Shown here: piece by piece, positions 16,327-24,461 of the stretch | Numbering within the stretch: the first letter of the stretch is position 1 | How the letters are laid out: each line of letters opens with the position of its first letter | DNA from: an uncultured Bacteroides sp. | GTDB taxonomy: Bacteria; Bacteroidota; Bacteroidia; Bacteroidales; Bacteroidaceae | DNA: 64,000 nt | Assembly: GCA_902388495.1 (NCBI GenBank) | Contig: CABMPP010000019.1 | Location: 1-64,000, forward strand | Reading direction: 5' to 3' | Translations under genes and position numbers: made by a program | The notes under the pieces: model-generated | What the model saw: only the letters and a program-made list of their open reading frames with translations | Told to the model about the DNA's origin: nothing | The model's database searches: none

Positions 16327-17889
16327 ATGTTCAAAAATCATCCTAAAGGTCTGTTGGCAGCTGCAATCTCCAATATGGGCGAACGGTTCGGGTACTACAT
16401 CATGAATGCTGTGCTGGTATTGTTCCTTTGCTCTAAGTTTGGTCTGAGCGACGAGACCAGTTCCATTATTTACTCGGTTTTCTACTGTGGAATCTATGTA
16501 CTGAGTTTGGTAGGCGGTATTATTGCCGACAAGACCCAAAACTATAAAGGAACTATCATGTCGGGACTGATAGTGATGTCGTTGGGTTATGTCGTTCTGT
16601 CTATCCCAGTTTTGTCTACTGCCGATAATATTGGCTGGTTGCTTCCCCTTACTTGTCTTGCCTTGTTTTTTATCGCTTTTGGTAACGGACTTTTCAAAGG
16701 AAACTTGCAGGCTATCGTAGGTCAGATGTACGATAACTTCGAGAAAGAAGCAGAGAAAGACGGACCGGAAGCCGTTAAGCTGGCTAAGAGCCGTCGTGAC
16801 TCGGGCTTCCAGATTTTCTACGTATTCATTAACATCGGCGGCTTGATTGCGCCTTTTGTAGCTCCATTGCTTAGAGAATGGTGGCTGAAGACTCATAGCC
16901 TGACTTATAATGCCGACCTGCCTGCATTGTGCCATCAGTATATTCAAGATGGTGCGGCTATGGCTTCTGATCGACTTGCCAATCTTACCGAACTGGTAGC
17001 TAAGGTGGGTGGTACAGTAACTACCGACTTGGTTCCGTTCTGTACTCAATATCTGGATGTGTTCAACACTGGTATCCATTATTCATTCATCGCATCGGTA
17101 GTGGCTATGCTCATTTCTCTGGTTATTTTTATAATTTGCAGAAACGTATTCCCTACACCGGCAAAGAAGGCGAAGCAAGAATCTTTGGACTATACGCCCG
17201 AGGAGAAAGCCGCTATGGCAAAAGAAATCAAACAACGTTTGTATGCTCTGTTTGCTGTATTGGGTATAGTGATCTTCTTCTGGTTCTCATTCCATCAGAA
17301 CGGTCAGTCCCTCTCGCTTTTTGCCCGCGACTTTGTGGTGACCGATAGCATTGCTCCCGAAATATGGCAAGCTGTAAATCCGTTCTTCGTGATTGTACTT
17401 ACTCCGCTTATCATGCTTTTCTTCGGTGCGCTTATCCGTCGTGGAAAGGAAATTTCTACTCCTAAGAAGATTGCAATAGGTATGGGTATTGCCGGTGTTG
17501 CTTTCCTGTTCCTGGCTGTTTATTCTGCTTTGCAAGGTTATCCTTCAGGTACTGAGTTCAAGGCAATGTCCGATTCAGCTAAAGCCGGATTGAAAGCCGG
17601 GCCGTGGGTACTGATTGTTATCTACTTCTTCTTGACAGTAGCCGAACTTTTCATTTCGCCGCTTGGTCTTTCGTTCGTTTCCAAAGTAGCGCCGAAGCAC
17701 ATCCAAGGTTTATGTCAGGGTTTGTGGCTGGGTGCAACGGCAATCGGTAACCTCTTCTTGTGGGTAGGTCCGCTGATGTACAACAAAATACCTATCTGGC
17801 AATGCTGGAGCGTCTTCTTCGCTGTCTGCCTTGTGTCAATGGGCATCATGCTTGCAATGGTGAAATGGTTGGAGCGTGTGACGAAATAG
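16327..17889 (+). CDS. POT/PTR-family proton-coupled di/tripeptide transporter
   Basis: This 520-residue inner-membrane protein has ~12-14 hydrophobic segments. The N-terminal signature MGERFGYYIMNAVLVLFL (~18-35) contains the ExxERFxYY motif that couples protons to peptide uptake. GGIIADKTQNYKGTIM (~62) is the MFS A-loop, GNGLFKGNLQAIVGQMY (~118) the PTR2 signature, and FFWFSFHQNGQSLSLFARD (~318) the second PTR motif. A long loop at ~195-245 is larger than in E. coli members but common in Bacteroidetes. It imports peptides from proteolysis. It is monocistronic, ending in a bidirectional terminator. Confidence 0.92.
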   Translation: MFKNHPKGLLAAAISNMGERFGYYIMNAVLVLFLCSKFGLSDETSSIIYSVFYCGIYVLSLVGGIIADKTQNYKGTIMSGLIVMSLGYVVLSIPVLSTADNIGWLLPLTCLALFFIAFGNGLFKGNLQAIVGQMYDNFEKEAEKDGPEAVKLAKSRRDSGFQIFYVFINIGGLIAPFVAPLLREWWLKTHSLTYNADLPALCHQYIQDGAAMASDRLANLTELVAKVGGTVTTDLVPFCTQYLDVFNTGIHYSFIASVVAMLISLVIFIICRNVFPTPAKKAKQESLDYTPEEKAAMAKEIKQRLYALFAVLGIVIFFWFSFHQNGQSLSLFARDFVVTDSIAPEIWQAVNPFFVIVLTPLIMLFFGALIRRGKEISTPKKIAIGMGIAGVAFLFLAVYSALQGYPSGTEFKAMSDSAKAGLKAGPWVLIVIYFFLTVAELFISPLGLSFVSKVAPKHIQGLCQGLWLGATAIGNLFLWVGPLMYNKIPIWQCWSVFFAVCLVSMGIMLAMVKWLERVTK

Positions 17890-17905
17890 ACGGAGAAAAT
17901 TAAAG

Positions 17906-17972
17906 ATTAAAAATTAAAGGCTGCGCGGTCAGAGGATTCACTCATAGTACCGCGCAGCCTTTAATTTTTAAT
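17906..17972. terminator. Bidirectional terminator between POT and GNAT genes
   Basis: A perfect 24-bp inverted repeat (17906-17929 against 17949-17972) has core AGGCTGCGCGGT and A/T-rich outer arms giving T tails on both strands. It serves both convergent genes. Confidence 0.9.
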
Positions 17973-17975
17973 TAC

Positions 17976-18473
17976 TCAAATCTCTATTCCCATTATATAG
18001 TCATTCATATAATACCCGTTTCCTATCGGAAAATCTCCTTCTCTTAGTTTTCTCATCCCCATGCGTTCGTAGAATTGCAATGCCTTGTTGTTTCGGTTCA
18101 CATTCAGTTCCATCAAGCAGGGGGCAGGGTGTACTTCCTTGATGTACTTCACGGCTTGGCGGAACAGGAAGCTACCGCAATGCGCACCTTGGTAATCGGG
18201 TAGTACGTAAATCTTCTGCAGATGGAATACGTCTTCATCTTGCTGCTGTACCGAAACATAGCCGATAGCTTTGTCTTCTTCATAAGCCAGGAAGTAAACA
18301 TGTCCTTCTTCTTCCATCTGTTTGCGGATGTTGTCCAATGAATACATCCATTCCATCATATAGTCATTCTGTTCCGGGGTGAGGATATCCTTGTACGTGA
18401 CGGGGAATATCTGTAGCGCGAGTTTTCTAATCAGCTCGCAATCTGCTGTTGTAGCTTTTCTGATAGTAAACAT
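17976..18473 (-). CDS. GNAT-family N-acetyltransferase
   Basis: This 165-residue protein starts from ATG 18473 (MFTIRKATTADCELIRKLAL), the conserved GNAT opening. An in-frame ATG further upstream (18539) is less likely because the promoter lies between. The acetyl-CoA motif A is at IYVLPDYQGAHCGSFLFRQA (~92-111), with Q/G residues contacting the pyrophosphate. Motif B is at LMELNVNRNNKALQFYERMG (~125-144). The substrate is unknown; it resembles RimI/PA-type acetyltransferases. It is monocistronic. Confidence 0.85.
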   Translation of the reverse strand: MFTIRKATTADCELIRKLALQIFPVTYKDILTPEQNDYMMEWMYSLDNIRKQMEEEGHVYFLAYEEDKAIGYVSVQQQDEDVFHLQKIYVLPDYQGAHCGSFLFRQAVKYIKEVHPAPCLMELNVNRNNKALQFYERMGMRKLREGDFPIGNGYYMNDYIMGIEI

Positions 18474-18501
18474 ATCGATTGCATTTATATTGGTTAGTTG
18501 T

Positions 18502-18510
18502 ACAAAGTTA
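18502..18510 (-). promoter_or_regulatory. -7 box for the GNAT gene
   Basis: The minus strand TAACTTTGT is an exact TAnnTTTG match, 29 nt before ATG 18473. It lies back-to-back with the hydrogenase promoter, so the two share control DNA. Confidence 0.55.
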
Positions 18511-18526
18511 CGGCTTTTTTGTGAAA

Positions 18527-18552
18527 CAATCGTTATCAATCGTTATCTTTGC
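18527..18552 (+). promoter_or_regulatory. Hydrogenase promoter with 10-bp tandem repeat
   Basis: The -7 box TATCTTTGC (18544-18552) is 40 nt before ATG 18592; TTTG lies at 18518-18521. A perfect tandem repeat CAATCGTTAT (18527-18536 and 18537-18546) abuts and enters the -7 box. One repeat turn matches one helical turn, as in operators bound by a regulator on one face. Confidence 0.55.
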
Positions 18553-18591
18553 AAACTGTTACCGAACTAACTAATTCTGACTTTAAATATT

Positions 18592-20052
18592 ATGGCATTT
18601 ACGAACAACATTATGATTGTCCGCCACCGCTTGCTGAAAGAGCTGGTGAAACTGTGGCATGACAACGAACTTGTGGAGAAAATAGACCGGTTGCCCATCG
18701 AACTGAGTCCGAGGCGGTCCAAACATGCGGGACGTTGCTGCGTACACAAAGAACGTGCCGTGTGGAAATACAAATCGCTGCCGTTGCTGGGCTTGGACAT
18801 GGAGGATGAGAGCGATGAGCTGACCCCGTTGTCGGAGTATGCAGCCCGTGCACTGGACAGGGCGGAGAGTGGCAAGCCGAAGGATAACATCATGTGCGTG
18901 ATTGACGAGGCATGTTCGGCATGTGTACAGATCAACTATGAAATAACGAATCTTTGCCGCGGATGTACTGCACGCAGTTGCCAGGTGAACTGTCCGAAGA
19001 AAGCAGTACACGTAAAGGAAAGCGGACAGGCGTGGATAGACCATGATGAGTGCATCAGTTGCGGCATTTGCCATAAGAATTGTCCTTATCATGCCATCGT
19101 TTACATACCTGTGCCGTGCGAGGAAGCTTGCCCGGTGAAGGCCATCAGCAAGGATGAGAAAGGAATAGAGCATATCAACGAAGATAAATGTATTTATTGC
19201 GGTAAGTGCCTCAATGCTTGTCCGTTCGGAGCTATCTTCGAGCTTTCGCAGGTGTTCGATGTGTTGCATCAGATACGTAAGGGAGAACAGGTGGTAGCTG
19301 TGGTGGCTCCGTCCATTCTGGGACAATTCAAAGCGACCATCGAGCAGGTGTATGGTGCGCTGAAAGCAATCGGCTTTACGGATGTGATTGAAGTGGCGCA
19401 GGGAGCGATGGAGACTGTTCGCAATGAGGCGCACGAGTTGGTGGAGAAGCTCGGAGAAGGGCAGAAGTTTATGACGACTTCTTGTTGCCCGTCTTATATA
19501 GAATTGGTGAATAAGCATATTCCGGGAATGAAGCCTTATGTCTCGGGCACTGGTTCGCCTATGTACTATGCCGCCCGCATTGCAAAAGAGAAATATCCGG
19601 ATGCCAAAGTGGTCTTTATCGGCCCGTGTGTAGCCAAGCGTAAAGAGGCGCAACGCGATGAAGCGGTGGATTACGTCATGACGTTCGAGGAGGTGGCTTC
19701 TGTGCTGGACGGACTGAATATTGAGTTGGAACGGGTGCAACCGTATGCCATGAAGTTTACCTCTGTGCGCGAAGCGCATGGTTTTGCGCAAGCAGGTGGC
19801 GTGATGGGAGCAGTGAAGGCTTATCTGAAGGAAGAAGCGGATCAGATGAATGCTGTCCAGGTGTCCAATCTGGATAAGAAGACAATAGGCGCGTTGCGTG
19901 CTTATGCCAAATCGGGGAAGGCGCCGGGACAATTCGTTGAAGTGATGGCTTGCGAGGGAGGCTGTATCACTGGGCCGTGTGCACATAATGAGATTGCGGC
20001 GGGAAAGCGGCAGTTGGTGCAGGAATTGGCGAAACGGGAGGAGACATATTAA
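18592..20052 (+). CDS. Monomeric [FeFe] hydrogenase (group B-like)
   Basis: This 486-residue soluble protein catalyses 2H+ + 2e- to H2, probably with ferredoxin as the only partner. Residues ~100-225 hold many cysteines: LCRGCTARSCQVNCPKKA, CISCGICHKNCPYHA and CIYCGKCLNACPFGA, ligands for several [4Fe-4S] clusters. The H-cluster motifs are TSCCPSY (~297), GPCVAKRKE (~344) and MACEGGCITGPC (~451). The second reads GPC instead of the MPC of group A, and the third ends GPC rather than GGG, features I associate with group B. There is no PAS or phosphatase domain, so the sensory group C is unlikely. The N-terminal ~90 residues are unassigned. Maturase genes follow downstream. Confidence 0.88.
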   Translation: MAFTNNIMIVRHRLLKELVKLWHDNELVEKIDRLPIELSPRRSKHAGRCCVHKERAVWKYKSLPLLGLDMEDESDELTPLSEYAARALDRAESGKPKDNIMCVIDEACSACVQINYEITNLCRGCTARSCQVNCPKKAVHVKESGQAWIDHDECISCGICHKNCPYHAIVYIPVPCEEACPVKAISKDEKGIEHINEDKCIYCGKCLNACPFGAIFELSQVFDVLHQIRKGEQVVAVVAPSILGQFKATIEQVYGALKAIGFTDVIEVAQGAMETVRNEAHELVEKLGEGQKFMTTSCCPSYIELVNKHIPGMKPYVSGTGSPMYYAARIAKEKYPDAKVVFIGPCVAKRKEAQRDEAVDYVMTFEEVASVLDGLNIELERVQPYAMKFTSVREAHGFAQAGGVMGAVKAYLKEEADQMNAVQVSNLDKKTIGALRAYAKSGKAPGQFVEVMACEGGCITGPCAHNEIAAGKRQLVQELAKREETY

Positions 20053-20063
20053 GGAGTTTTAGG

Positions 20064-20121
20064 ACATAAGAACAAAAGAACATATTTAAGATGATTATTT
20101 CTTTTGTTCTTATGTTCTTTT
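20064..20121 (+). terminator. Long hairpin between hydrogenase and hydE
   Basis: A perfect 17-bp stem ACATAAGAACAAAAGAA (20064-20080) with its complement (20099-20115) is A/T-rich and followed by CTTTTG. It would attenuate rather than fully stop transcription into hydE, since no other promoter was recognised in the 125-bp gap. Confidence 0.65.
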
Positions 20122-20177
20122 GTCTAAAGTAAATCTTCTGTCAACCGATAAAATTTCCATTTCTCAAATAACGTGAT

Positions 20178-21278
20178 ATGATGAAAAACTTGATTGACAA
20201 ATTATGTCGGGAGCGAGCGCTGAGTGCCGAAGAGTACAAAGCACTGCTGCTCTGCCGCGATGCAGAAGTCTTGGAGCATCTGCAACGACGGGCGCAGGAG
20301 GAGACGCTTGCACGGTTTGGCAATCGGGTTTTCATCCGCGGACTGATTGAGATAACAAACCGCTGCCGTAATAATTGTTACTATTGCGGAATACGGAAAG
20401 AAAACCGGAACGTAGTCCGCTATGAGTTGACGCAGGAAGAAATTCTGGAATGTTGCCGCGAAGGATATCCGCTCGGTTTCCGTACTTTTGTATTGCAGGG
20501 TGGAGAGGCGCCGGAACTGAAGGACGACCGGATCACAGAAACTGTTGCCGCCATCCGCCGTGAGTTTCCCGACTGCGCCATCACCTTGTCACTGGGCGAG
20601 AAGACGCACGAAGCCTACGAACGCTTCTTTCATGCAGGTGCCAACCGCTACCTGCTACGGCACGAGACGCATAACGAAGCGCACTATCGCCAACTCCATC
20701 CCGGAAGCAAAAGGGGAAACGATAGAAGCGGAATGTCCCTGCAACATCGCCTGCAGTGCCTGGACTGGCTGAAAGAAATCGGCTATCAGACAGGGACAGG
20801 CATCATGGTGGGGAGTCCTCACCAAACCATCGACCATCTGGTAGAAGATATCCTTTTTATCGGGCAGTTCCGTCCGGAGATGATTGGCATAGGGCCTTTC
20901 ATCCCGCATCACGACACTCCCTTTGCATCCGCTCCGCCAGGCAGCATGCAGCTGACCCTGAAACTGCTTTCCATCTTCCGCCTGATGCACCCTGCCGCCC
21001 TGATACCTTCTACCACCGCCTTGGCAACGCTTGCACCGGACGGACGGGAACGCGGAATTTTGGCAGGAGCCAACGTCGTAATGCCTAACCTTTCACCACC
21101 CGCCCAACGGGAAAAATATTCTCTCTACGACCATAAAGCCTCTATGGGCGCCGAAGCTGCGGAAGGATTGCAACTGCTGGAAGAAAAACTGAGAAGCATA
21201 GGATATGAAATATCGAAAGAAAGAGGAGACTATAGAATTTTAGACGAAACCATAAATCATAAATCTTATAATGTATAA
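20178..21278 (+). CDS. hydE: [FeFe] hydrogenase H-cluster radical SAM maturase HydE
   Basis: This 366-residue radical SAM enzyme takes part in making the dithiomethylamine ligand of the H-cluster. The cluster motif CRNNCYYCG (CX3CX2C) is at residues ~63-71, preceded by RGLIEITNR. GEKTHEAYERFFHAGANRYLLRHETHNEAHY (from ~136) and GTGIMVGSPHQT (~209) are conserved in HydE, and MPNLSPPAQREKYSLYDHKA (~304) lies in the C-terminal barrel. The last 8 bp overlap hydG, which favours coupled translation. It is the first of the hydE-hydG-hydF set that matures both hydrogenases here. Confidence 0.95.
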   Translation: MMKNLIDKLCRERALSAEEYKALLLCRDAEVLEHLQRRAQEETLARFGNRVFIRGLIEITNRCRNNCYYCGIRKENRNVVRYELTQEEILECCREGYPLGFRTFVLQGGEAPELKDDRITETVAAIRREFPDCAITLSLGEKTHEAYERFFHAGANRYLLRHETHNEAHYRQLHPGSKRGNDRSGMSLQHRLQCLDWLKEIGYQTGTGIMVGSPHQTIDHLVEDILFIGQFRPEMIGIGPFIPHHDTPFASAPPGSMQLTLKLLSIFRLMHPAALIPSTTALATLAPDGRERGILAGANVVMPNLSPPAQREKYSLYDHKASMGAEAAEGLQLLEEKLRSIGYEISKERGDYRILDETINHKSYNV

Positions 21279-22689
21279 TGTAAAATCAAAACGAGCGGAA
21301 GAATTCATTCATCATCAGGAGATACTGGATACACTGGAGTATGCGCATGCCAATCGCAATAACCGTCCGCTCATTGAAGCCCTGATTGAAAAAGCTGCTT
21401 TATGCCGGGGACTTTCCCATCGGGAAGCCGCCTTATTGTTGGAGTGCGACCAACCCGACCTGGTGGAACGCATCTTCCACCTGGCGCGGGAAATTAAACA
21501 GAAGTTCTACGGCAACCGCATCGTCATGTTTGCCCCGCTATACCTTTCCAATTATTGCGTGAACGGTTGTGTCTATTGTCCCTACCATGCCAAGAACCGG
21601 ACCATCGCCCGCAAGAAATTATCGCAGGAAGAGATTCGGCAGGAAGTCATTGCCTTGCAGGATATGGGGCATAAACGTCTGGCATTGGAAGCGGGGGAAG
21701 ATCCGCGTCGCAATCCCCTTGATTATATCCTGGAGTCTATCCGGACCATTTATAGCATTCACCATAAGAATGGTGCCATCCGCCGTGTCAATGTGAACAT
21801 TGCCGCCACGACCGTGGAAAACTACCAGCGCCTGCGGGATGCAGGTATCGGTACTTATATCCTCTTTCAGGAAACTTACCACAAAGAGAATTACGAAGCG
21901 CTGCATCCCACCGGACCCAAAAGCAACTACGCTTATCATACCGAAGCTATGGACCGCGCCATGGAAGGAGGCATCGACGACGTGGGTATAGGCGTATTGT
22001 TCGGACTGAACACATACCGCTACGATTTCGTCGGACTGATGATGCATGCCGAGCATCTGGAAGCAGCTTTCGGGGTAGGTCCGCACACTATCAGCGTTCC
22101 CCGTATCTGTCCGGCGGATGATATTTCGACTGACGATTTTCCGAATGCCATTTCGGATGAGATGTTCTGTCGTATTGTGGCCGTTACGCGGATTGCTGTG
22201 CCGTATACGGGAATGATAATTTCTACACGTGAGACGGAAGCGGTGCGCCGGCAGGTGCTGGAATTGGGAATTTCGCAGATCAGTGGCGGTTCGCGTACCA
22301 GTGTGGGCGGTTATGCTGTGCCGGAGACGGAAGAGGATAACTCTGCCCAGTTTGATGTGAGCGACAGGCGTACGTTGGACGAAGTTGTCAACTGGCTGCT
22401 CGACCTCGGACATATCCCCAGCTTCTGTACGGCTTGTTATCGCGAAGGACGTACGGGAGACCGTTTCATGTCTCTTGTCAAGCGGGGGCAGATAGCCAAT
22501 TGTTGCCAGCCCAATGCGTTGATGACGCTGAAGGAGTATCTGGAAGATTATGCTTCGCCTGGGACGCGGGAGAAGGGAATACGCTTGATTCATGAAGAAC
22601 TGGCGCACATCCCTAATCCGAAGATACGGGAGATAGCGCAGCGAAATCTGCAAGAGATAGAGAATGGTAAAAGAGATTTTAGATTTTGA
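21271..22689 (+). CDS. hydG: [FeFe] hydrogenase H-cluster radical SAM maturase HydG
   Basis: This 472-residue tyrosine lyase of the ThiH-like radical SAM family cleaves tyrosine to supply CO and CN- to the H-cluster as Fe-cysteine synthons. The SAM-cluster motif CVNGCVYC (CX3CX2C) is at residues ~96-103 after NRIVMFAPLYLSNY. The second, auxiliary cluster is ligated by the C-terminal cysteines in CTACYREGRTGDRFMSL (~388) and NCCQPNALMTLKEYL (~411). Length and both motifs are complete. ATG 21271 overlaps hydE by 8 bp. Confidence 0.95.
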   Translation: MYNVKSKRAEEFIHHQEILDTLEYAHANRNNRPLIEALIEKAALCRGLSHREAALLLECDQPDLVERIFHLAREIKQKFYGNRIVMFAPLYLSNYCVNGCVYCPYHAKNRTIARKKLSQEEIRQEVIALQDMGHKRLALEAGEDPRRNPLDYILESIRTIYSIHHKNGAIRRVNVNIAATTVENYQRLRDAGIGTYILFQETYHKENYEALHPTGPKSNYAYHTEAMDRAMEGGIDDVGIGVLFGLNTYRYDFVGLMMHAEHLEAAFGVGPHTISVPRICPADDISTDDFPNAISDEMFCRIVAVTRIAVPYTGMIISTRETEAVRRQVLELGISQISGGSRTSVGGYAVPETEEDNSAQFDVSDRRTLDEVVNWLLDLGHIPSFCTACYREGRTGDRFMSLVKRGQIANCCQPNALMTLKEYLEDYASPGTREKGIRLIHEELAHIPNPKIREIAQRNLQEIENGKRDFRF

Positions 22690-22705
22690 AAGAATTGATA
22701 TAAAT

Positions 22706-23896
22706 ATGACCAATACTCCCAACTCCAACCGTCTGCACATTGCCCTTCTGGGTCGGCGGAACAGTGGCAAATCCAGCCTTATCAATGCTTTGACAGGTCA
22801 AGATACCGCCCTTGTCTCACCGACTCCCGGCACCACCACCGACCCCGTGGCAAAAGCTATGGAAGTGCACCCGCTTGGTGCCTGTCTCTTCATAGATACT
22901 CCCGGCTTCGACGACAACGAAGGAGAACTGGGCAGTCTGCGCGTGGAGCGTACCTTGAAGACGATAGAGCGTACCGATATCGCCCTGCTGCTTTGTGAAG
23001 ATGGTGGAGAGATGGAAAAGCAATGGCTGGAGCTGCTTGCCGGGCATGAAATTCCGGTCGTCCTGATTCTGAATAAATCCGACCTTCGCACGGATGCCGA
23101 AGAACTGGCATCCCGTATTGCTGCGAACTGCGGTGAGCATCCCGTCATTGTCAGCGCCAAAGAAAACTTCGGTATCCCGAATATCTTCCAAGCCATACTT
23201 GAAAAACTACCGGAAGATTTTGGCGAACAAAGCATCACCGGCGAACTGGTAGGAGAGGGGGATGTCGTCCTTCTTGTAATGCCACAAGACATACAAGCCC
23301 CCAAAGGCCGCCTTATTCTGCCTCAGGTACAGACCATCCGAGAACTCTTGGACAAGAAATGCCTGGTAACGAGCTGCACTACGGACAAACTGAAAGACAC
23401 TCTGCAATCTCTTGTCCGTCCTCCCAAACTGATTATCACCGACTCACAAGTATTCCCCCTTGTCTATCAGCAGAAACCTGCCGAAAGTCAGCTCACCTCC
23501 TTCTCCGTACTCTTTGCCGGATACAAAGGAGACATCGACACCTTTGTAAAAGGAGCTTCCGCCATCAGCAGCCTGACTGAGCAGTCGCATGTACTGATAG
23601 CGGAAGCCTGCACGCATGCTCCTCTTGCAGAAGACATCGGCAGAGTAAAACTTCCCCGCTTGCTGCGGAAACGCATTGGCGGGAATCTGCAGATAACCAT
23701 CGTTTCGGGCAATGATTTCCCAAAAGACTTATCCGGTTATGACCTCATCATCCACTGTGGCGCTTGCATGTTCAACCGGAAGTATGTACTCAGCCGTATT
23801 GCAAAAGCACGCTCACAAAACATTCCGATGACGAATTACGGAGTGGCGATTGCATATCTGAGCGGGATATTGGATAAAATAGTGATAAAGTGGTAG
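22706..23896 (+). CDS. hydF: [FeFe] hydrogenase H-cluster maturation GTPase HydF
   Basis: This 396-residue scaffold GTPase carries the 2Fe precursor and delivers it to the hydrogenase. The start is ATG 22706 (MTNTPNSNRLHIALLGRR), 17 bp after hydG; an in-frame ATG at 22664 would overlap hydG and add non-conserved residues. The G1 motif GRRNSGKSS is at ~15-23, PGTTTDP (G2) at ~42, DTPGFDD (G3) at ~66 and NKSD (G4) at ~122. The C-terminal cluster ligands are EACTHAP (~302) and HCGACMF (~351-357), the HX2CX and CXH pattern of HydF. The stop codon lies inside a 23-bp inverted repeat. Confidence 0.95.
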   Translation: MTNTPNSNRLHIALLGRRNSGKSSLINALTGQDTALVSPTPGTTTDPVAKAMEVHPLGACLFIDTPGFDDNEGELGSLRVERTLKTIERTDIALLLCEDGGEMEKQWLELLAGHEIPVVLILNKSDLRTDAEELASRIAANCGEHPVIVSAKENFGIPNIFQAILEKLPEDFGEQSITGELVGEGDVVLLVMPQDIQAPKGRLILPQVQTIRELLDKKCLVTSCTTDKLKDTLQSLVRPPKLIITDSQVFPLVYQQKPAESQLTSFSVLFAGYKGDIDTFVKGASAISSLTEQSHVLIAEACTHAPLAEDIGRVKLPRLLRKRIGGNLQITIVSGNDFPKDLSGYDLIIHCGACMFNRKYVLSRIAKARSQNIPMTNYGVAIAYLSGILDKIVIKW

Positions 23897-23955
23897 GGTG
23901 ATAAGGCGATAGGGTGATATCACCTTACCACTTTATCACCCTACCACTTTATCAC
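23882..23955. terminator. Bidirectional inverted repeat between hydF and the NuoE-like gene
   Basis: A perfect 23-bp repeat, 23882-23904 against 23933-23955 (arm begins GTGATAAAGTGG), has its left arm spanning the hydF stop. The loop contains another palindrome, GGTGATATCACC (23913-23924). It can end both convergent transcripts, although T tails are short. Confidence 0.75.
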
Positions 23956-23963
23956 TATTATTT

Positions 23964-24440
23964 TTATTCCAACTCTTCCAATATTTTTTTTACATCCACC
24001 GCCTGCAGCCGTCCGTACACCTTTTCGCCTATCATCACGACGGGAGCCAGTCCGCATGCACCTACGCAGCGCAGGCAGTCGAGTGAGAACTTCCCGTCCG
24101 GGGTCGTTTCTCCTACTTCGATACCCAGCACGCGCTTGAATTCTTCGAGCAGCCGTTCCGAGCCGCGTACATAGCAGGCTGTACCCATACATACCGAGAT
24201 GGGGTGTCGCCCCTTCGGCGTCATAGTGAAGAAGGTATAGAATGTCACCACACCATACACACGCGATACCGGAATATTCAGTTTCGAAGCAATGATGCGT
24301 TGCATCTCCTCGGGCAAATATCCGTGCAGATGTTGCGCTTCGTGAAGTATATTGATAAGTTCGCCCGGGTGGTTGCCGTATTTGTCGCAGATGGCACGCA
24401 CTTGTTCGGCAACGTCACACGCCAATTTTATATCTGACAT
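23964..24440 (-). CDS. hydC: NuoE-like [2Fe-2S] subunit of the trimeric NADH-dependent hydrogenase
   Basis: This 158-residue thioredoxin-fold ferredoxin is the small subunit of electron-bifurcating hydrogenases, equivalent to complex I NuoE. The [2Fe-2S] ligands are CMGTACYVRG (C-x4-C, ~89-94) and CLRCVGACG (~125-133). The N-terminal helical part (EQVRAICDKYGNHPGELINI, RIIASKLNIPVSRVYGV) matches NuoE. It is the last gene of the operon, 21 bp after the catalytic subunit. The name hydC follows the bifurcating-hydrogenase convention and varies between organisms. Confidence 0.9.
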   Translation of the reverse strand: MSDIKLACDVAEQVRAICDKYGNHPGELINILHEAQHLHGYLPEEMQRIIASKLNIPVSRVYGVVTFYTFFTMTPKGRHPISVCMGTACYVRGSERLLEEFKRVLGIEVGETTPDGKFSLDCLRCVGACGLAPVVMIGEKVYGRLQAVDVKKILEELE

Positions 24441-24461
24441 AGTTCTTTCTTTTTTAATGGG

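Noticed and set aside
18583..19986. Long minus-strand open frame (467 codons) inside the hydrogenase gene
   Set aside because: The plus strand encodes the complete cysteine and H-cluster motifs; the antisense product is His/Arg-rich with no recognisable fold.
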